From NCBI GenBank assembly GCA_030549495.1, contig JAUIRK010001059.1:496001-560000 (forward strand): a stretch of DNA of 64,000 nt, read 5' to 3'. A model generated the notes under the pieces. It searched no databases, was not told where the DNA came from, and saw nothing but the letters and a program-made list of their open reading frames with translations. This DNA is from Nectonema munidae. Taxonomy: Eukaryota; Nematomorpha; Nectonematoida; Nectonematidae. Of the stretch, positions 58,770 to 64,000 are shown one piece after another; within the stretch, counting starts at the first letter, position 1, and each line of letters opens with the position of its first letter. The position numbers were made by a program, and so were the translations under genes.

Positions 58770-61428
58770 AAACTTGCATCATCTTCTTTACACAAAGAAA
58801 GAAGTTCTTTTTCTCTCCATTTGAATAAAAAATACGCTAAGAACAGTGATAACAATTGAGAGAGAGGTAACAAAAAGTAAGCAATAACAAAAAAAGAACG
58901 AAGACGAACAAATGACAAGAAGATATGATAGTAAGATTACATCTGTTTTACTTTTATAATGCACTTCATACAAACATAATCGATCAATATTCATCATACC
59001 TTTGATGTCAAGTGAAATGCATTGCACTCATATGCTAAATACCATATGTGTACATTTTGTACCCTATTTTATCAATGAAGTCATTTTCTTCATAAGTGAA
59101 ATAAAACTCATTATTTTTATAATATTTCAGTATTGATATATTAGCGTCATTAACCGCGTTTATTATTTTAACTTTTTAAATAAATTTTTATGGCTCATAA
59201 AACATTTATGTGTACAAATTGTACACGAAAAATCCTAACTAAACTGGATAAAATAGGTTAAAAAGAGGTTGTAGTAAATATAAAAAAATTTCAAAGTTAA
59301 AATTTTAACACAAATAAAAACACTGCAAAGTATAGTGAATGAGGTTTTTTTTATAGTTGTAATACTTGGTCAGAGTTCAGCTTTCTAAGAGATTGATTAA
59401 TTTGATTAAAATTACACATAATATTTAAATTTGATATGTTTTTTAATAAGGGCGTTCAGAATTTAAATGCAATTTTTGAAGGGGTTCGTTACTTGAAAAG
59501 GTTAAGAATAGTGCATTTAAAAACATCATACCCGCAATAAGTGAGCGTAAAATTGTTTATAGCACACAACACTAAACGACTAGAGAACGGAGGAAATTTC
59601 CTCATACGCCCTACACTCCTTTACTTGTCTTTTTCTCGATTATAAACACCTAGATTTTTTCTACACCGAATTCAACGACTAACATTGATTTACTAAACCT
59701 AACCTTTTTTAGATGGAAATTGGCATTACTACTGTCTTGCTGTTGTATCTTATTGTTTGCAATTTTATATGATAAAGTTTATGCGCTGTTATTCTCAACA
59801 ATATAAAAAGAGTACACACGTTTGTATAGAGAGAGAGTATAATGCTCTTTTACGTAAACCTCATTCAAAACGGGCTATTTTTATTCCCTTAGTGAGGGGT
59901 GAGTGGTGTCTTGATTTTCTTTCTTGATATAATTGTGATTTTACCCATCTCATAAATAGGAATGAAACACATTTCTTCTCAAAGGGACCTGAGATCATGT
60001 TTGGCGAAAGATCTTAAAAGTTAAATTTATGAATTTTTATTTGTCATGAGATTTTTCAATAATAACCCTACAGATCGGTTATATATTATAATATATTTAA
60101 TGATAAATAAATTAATTCTGCACTAAATTTTTGTGTTGTAAAATGACATGGTTAAAAATATTACTGGGTGCTAGAAATAGAGACGGTCACATTAAGTAAA
60201 TTTTTTATTTTTTTTTATTTTCGTTTCCTTTTATAAACAACAAAATGTGGGTAAACGCCAAGATTTTCCTTAGAATTTGGCAACCAGGACATAACTATAA
60301 AAGGCAGACGAAATGGTGATTACTTGATGTGGCCGTCTAAACCAAAACTAAAAAAAATAAGTACCAAAAAAGCGCAATTACAAGTATATTATACACAGAT
60401 TTAAAAAAAAAGAAAAAAAATACGTCACTCAAGTTGATAATGTTGGCTCGCCCTCCTCTTCGTACGCCACTCGCTTACATTACACAATTGATTAAAGTGG
60501 GAGGATCTTCCCCTGATCCATTTCTTTGTGGTTTGTTGCGCTCAACGACTTTTAATACATTGTTCGATTTTGAAAAATACGTATTACCAACGCTCGTACA
60601 ATTACACTGATCATTATTTGTTATCTTCTAAAATGCCCCTCTAGTAGCATCTATGAGAAATAGGAATGGGGACGCTTCTCACGTATACAACAATGCCACT
60701 CTCTCGCTTTAACATCTACCATTGTTTTTGCGCTTTCTTGTGTGCGTGGTAACCATTATAATGGCGCTGAATCGATGCTCCCTCCTCATTATTTCATCTA
60801 CCACGCAAAGTGTGCTATCTATCAAGTTTACATGGACGATGATGATATTTACTGAAGATTCTACATCTCGTATGCGCGCATTCCTAACCGTGTAAACGCA
60901 GCAAATCTTCGATAGCCAATCAGGGTTGAGATTCCTCCGTTTTATTTCTTCGGTCTTCGTTTTCGCCTTCTCTAGGTATTTCACCCACTTCGCATTTCCT
61001 ACATATTGAGTATGTATGTGTAAGCTAGCACACTTTTAAGGCGTAAAACATCTCAAGTGTGTGTATCAAACATTAAGAAGAACTTACTTTTACCAAGCAA
61101 GAAAAGGTAACTACTAACTAACTATACCACTTATTTGTGAGCCATTGTCGTTTTTCTTTTTATTACTTCTTTCGTTCACTTTTTTCTTCTTAAAAACATT
61201 TTATTGTCTTTCTAGTTTTCGTGGTGCAGTGCATACCGTTTGACTCACTGACACGCACCTATCTTATTATAAGTACACTGTATCTTAGATGTTCACTATT
61301 CTCATTTACTTTACAAATACATTCATTTCTGTGCAACAAATCGCTTTTACTTTACGTTTTTAGAATAAAATCGTGTTTTGTTGAAAAATTTAAAGTCTTT
61401 CTACTACACTGTTATTCTGTCGTTGATT
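58770..61428. other. Stretch without an assigned gene; G+C-richer part at 60.4-61.1 kb
   Basis: 60.43-61.05 kb stands out as G+C-richer and free of recognised repeats, with a CCAAT box (AGCCAATCAG, about 60910). A TATA-like TATAAAAAG sits near 59800, followed by a GAGA run. These fit a promoter region, possibly for the small frame at 61429, but no transcript structure can be proved. A 91-codon minus frame (60984-60709) lacks a good ATG and matches nothing I know. Confidence 0.3.
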
Positions 61429-61686
61429 ATGTTTGAAAGGAAATCCAAGATTTATAGTTCATTGAAGTTTCTTAAACCGTTTTCTTCAACTAAAAAGAGA
61501 GTAGTCGAAATATCATGCCCCGAGGAAACAGGGCTCACTGAATACGAAAGCTCAATCTATGAAAAGATTGAAGGCATTCAAAACTGCAGCAAAGGGAGTT
61601 CAAAAGAATTTATCCCAAAATCAAACACGCTCACTTCCAATATTCACGTATTAATTTTAACTTCTATTCCTAATTTCGGCTCCTAA
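61429..61686 (+). CDS. Hypothetical small protein or first exon
   Basis: From ATG at 61429 the frame encodes 85 residues starting MFERKSKIYSSLKFLKPF, with a hydrophilic middle (KRVVEISCPEETGLTEYESS). I recognise no domain and no signal peptide or membrane segment. It lies about 350 bases 3' of a G+C-richer, promoter-like block and its base composition is more coding-like than its neighbours. It could be a first coding exon whose donor I cannot place, or chance. Confidence 0.25.
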   Translation: MFERKSKIYSSLKFLKPFSSTKKRVVEISCPEETGLTEYESSIYEKIEGIQNCSKGSSKEFIPKSNTLTSNIHVLILTSIPNFGS

Positions 61687-61689
61687 ACA

Positions 61690-62710
61690 AGACACTTGTT
61701 GATTGTAGTTTCCAAGAAAAAGTTTCTTAATTTTCAAACTAATATATAACACAACTCTTAACAACTATAACTAATTCCAGGTTCCCTTCTAGATTTGTTC
61801 TATAAATTAGAGATCATTAGAGATCTCTCTGTAATAGGGAACAACTAAGGGATCATATTAAGAAGAACTATGCTGGGGTGACTATTCTTCAGAAGATAAA
61901 TTTTTAGGCTGGCTATTGTTCAGTTGAATTTTGATTTATTAATCTTCAAGATGTGTATTGTATAATGATACTTTTATTCGAGCGAATATATAACGAGGAT
62001 ATATATAAGACAGAAGTATATATTTTGTTGTTCTCACAAACTCATACAAAATAAGTTTCAAGATTTAATTTCTCCTTTATTAAATGAAAATTCTGTCTCC
62101 AAAAATCTCTCAAAAAACTGGATTGAGTGAAAAAACAATAATTGATTGTTCTTCATTTTTTAGAGAAGTTTGTAAAATATATTTTGGTTATTCTTCATAT
62201 CATCCCAAATAAGTATCTAGTTGGTAGTAAGGATATGTTGATAATCATCTTTTAAATTTTCGATAAAGAATTTTTCCTATTTATATACCTCATAACTTGT
62301 ATGGTTGAACGCGTGTAGACAACTTAATTGCCATCTCCAACCTGTATACTACGATGGTTTCTATTCCATATACAAATGACTAGGGAGACAATGTTCAGCT
62401 TTCTGTTCATATTTTGCTAGATGTAAGATTTGATATACTTCATTCGGAAAGACGATGTTACAAAAGTTATTACCTATATTTTTGCAATTTGCACGATATT
62501 AAATAATATATTTGTGAAATAATAATCAATATAAAATCGTGTAATCAAAGAATCGAAAAATATTCTTTAAAAATCTAAAAATATTTATTATTTTTCGTTG
62601 GCTCCAGTTATACATAACGAGTTTCGTTTGACTCCTACTTCGACGTACAGAAGGATTTTTGACTCTGACGCTAAATCCGACTCCAGCATACCAAAAATCA
62701 TTGACTTTAG
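61690..62710. other. AT-rich stretch with nothing assignable
   Basis: No gene was recognised. GACTCC-type motifs at 62.63-62.69 kb loosely recall those at 16.0-16.1 kb. Confidence 0.35.
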
Positions 62711-62714
62711 TTAA

Positions 62715-64000
62715 CTCTTTCATGCCGATAGGTCAGTAATGCATAGTTCCTTCAAGTGCCGAAAAGTCCATTTAATTTGATTATCTGATATGCCGAAGCA
62801 AAAATATTTCGTTTTATTTAATGAAAGTGATATATCAAAGTTTACACACTACTAATAAACGAAATTTGGGTACAATAAAAAAAAATGTTTTTTCGTTTTT
62901 AAAAAAAATGCCGTACCATATATGGGACGTTCGTACACCCCAAAAAATTCTGTAAAAGCAAAACACAATTTTATTAAAACATTTTTTTAAATTTTAGTAT
63001 GGTAAGCGATAAAGCATTTCACATGAACTCCAACATTGCATTTGATGCATTTTGTGGGAGTTTTAGAATGACAATGTCGACATTTCAATCTTTTATTGTC
63101 TTCAATCGGAGTGACCAAGTGTCCAGTCTTGTCGAATCTTGTGATGTCTGCAGGATTGGGACTTGCGAGAGCCTTGGATGATTGAGGATAAACTCCATAG
63201 GTTTTTAATAAACTTTGGGCCACCATTCTGCGGTAAAAAAGTTGATCTTTTTTTTCAGGGTTCGGGGTCAACCTGTACACAAGCCAAGCTTGTATGATCA
63301 ATGTATCAAAAAGATGCATTACAATAGGCATATACCATTTTTTTCCTCTTAAACAACTTTTATAAATCATGAGATTTTGGTCCATTCTGTCTACATGCCC
63401 CATCTCTCGATTATAAACATTTAAAAGCTTTGGCTGATTTATTTTTATCCTACTTTTTAATGTACGCGAGTATCGTGAAATTTTATTTAGTGGCTCTACC
63501 CCATACTTGTTAGATCCACAAATCACAACCCGATTATCAAACCACTCACAAACGTTAAAAGAACAGGAATTGTATGCCGTAAAACTCCCTCTGGGATCTT
63601 TTTTAAAATCTTTTTCACTTTTTTTAGGAAAATTGAGCAGCCTGTTCTTTTTTATGGTAGCCGTCATGGTCTGTTTTTTTTCTTTAATCATTTGAAACAA
63701 GTTCAAGGTTGAAAAATAATTATCCATGACATAATGGTATGAGTTGATGATCTTGTTGTTGTTTTTCTCAACAAAGTTGAGTACTACAGATTCCCCTAAA
63801 GTTAACCCTGTACTTCTTTTTTCCGATTTACCTTGATAAAGATCAAAGTTCACTAAATACCCAGATTGAATGCAATCTGACCATTGCTTATACCCAAACC
63901 TTTGAGGCTTTCCTTTGATGAACTGTTTCAGATGTTGACGACCATAATACGGTATCATCGTTTCATCTATACTCTATAGCATGAAACTCTGCTACAGGAG
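62715..64000 (-). mobile_element. piggyBac transposon, 3' part (runs off the window)
   Basis: The left boundary is proposed at TTAA (62711-62714) followed by CTCTTTCATGCCGATAGG, which resembles a piggyBac terminal repeat in form. Near 62913 there is an imperfect palindrome, CGTACCATATATGGGACG, between the terminal repeat and the gene end. The transposase gene occupies 62987 onward. The other end lies outside the window, so the boundary is unconfirmed. Confidence 0.55.
62987..63979 (-). pseudogene. piggyBac transposase, C-terminal two thirds
   Basis: This is the cut-and-paste enzyme of TTAA-specific elements. All three catalytic Asp are present: SIDETMIPYYGR (about 63975), SYHYVMDNYFSTLNLFQM and EMGHVDRMDQNLMIYKS. 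The C-terminus ends with a cysteine-rich zinc-binding domain (CRHCHSK, CIKC, HVKCFIAYH), and the stop is at 62987. The 323-codon frame 63958-62987 is intact, but the codon directly before SIDET is TAG. Either the copy is broken by a point stop there or the upstream part is missing. The N-terminal half is outside the window. Intact catalytic residues suggest recent activity of the family. Confidence 0.88.

Overview
The window is AT-rich eukaryotic DNA with spliced genes, tRNA-derived SINEs, LINEs and many cut-and-paste DNA transposons. The one host gene I can identify, AAR2, has an animal-type protein sequence. The mix of hAT, piggyBac and Jockey/CR1-like elements, plus a fossil negative-strand RNA virus polymerase, suggests an arthropod, possibly a crustacean. 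The species cannot be fixed from the sequence alone.

Layout. 0.2-2.0 kb holds a broken mononegavirus-like L (polymerase) fossil. 2.1-9.7 kb is a transposon graveyard: a fragment of a conserved unknown family, two hAT remnants, a SINE with 14-bp target duplications, two LINE pieces and one end of a TTAA element. 10.0-15.8 kb is a well-preserved hAT transposon with a perfect 8-bp target duplication. Its transposase frame is split by a 3.7-kb TTAA-flanked (piggyBac-like, non-autonomous) element carrying two different tandem-repeat arrays. 17.7-31.3 kb is the host splicing-factor gene AAR2 on the minus strand. Six coding exons could be joined with matching splice phases and one short 5' coding exon is missing. 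Its introns hold two Charlie-type hAT remnants and other repeats. 31.6-44.7 kb is repeats only: a TTAA-element end, two copies of a second SINE family, several LINE fragments, a ZBED5-type hAT remnant, small terminal-inverted-repeat elements and a (CAT)n microsatellite. 45.2-51.3 kb is a second, oppositely oriented copy of the TTAA satellite-bearing element, itself hit by a CGGBP1-like hAT. 51.3-62.7 kb is mostly unassigned, with a second copy of the first SINE abutting a piggyBac transposase N-terminus. 62.7-64.0 kb is a piggyBac transposase that runs off the window edge.

The most interesting item is the TTAA element family. It has 15-bp ends (CCCTATTAGTGCTGG), poly-G/C tracts just inside an end, one ~150-bp array near each end and a unique spacer. 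Six loci of it occur in 64 kb. One copy has split a transposase frame at a site where clean TTAA excision would restore it. The recovered AAR2 gene is the main functional content. Its exons are short and scattered among transposons, so automated annotation could easily miss it.
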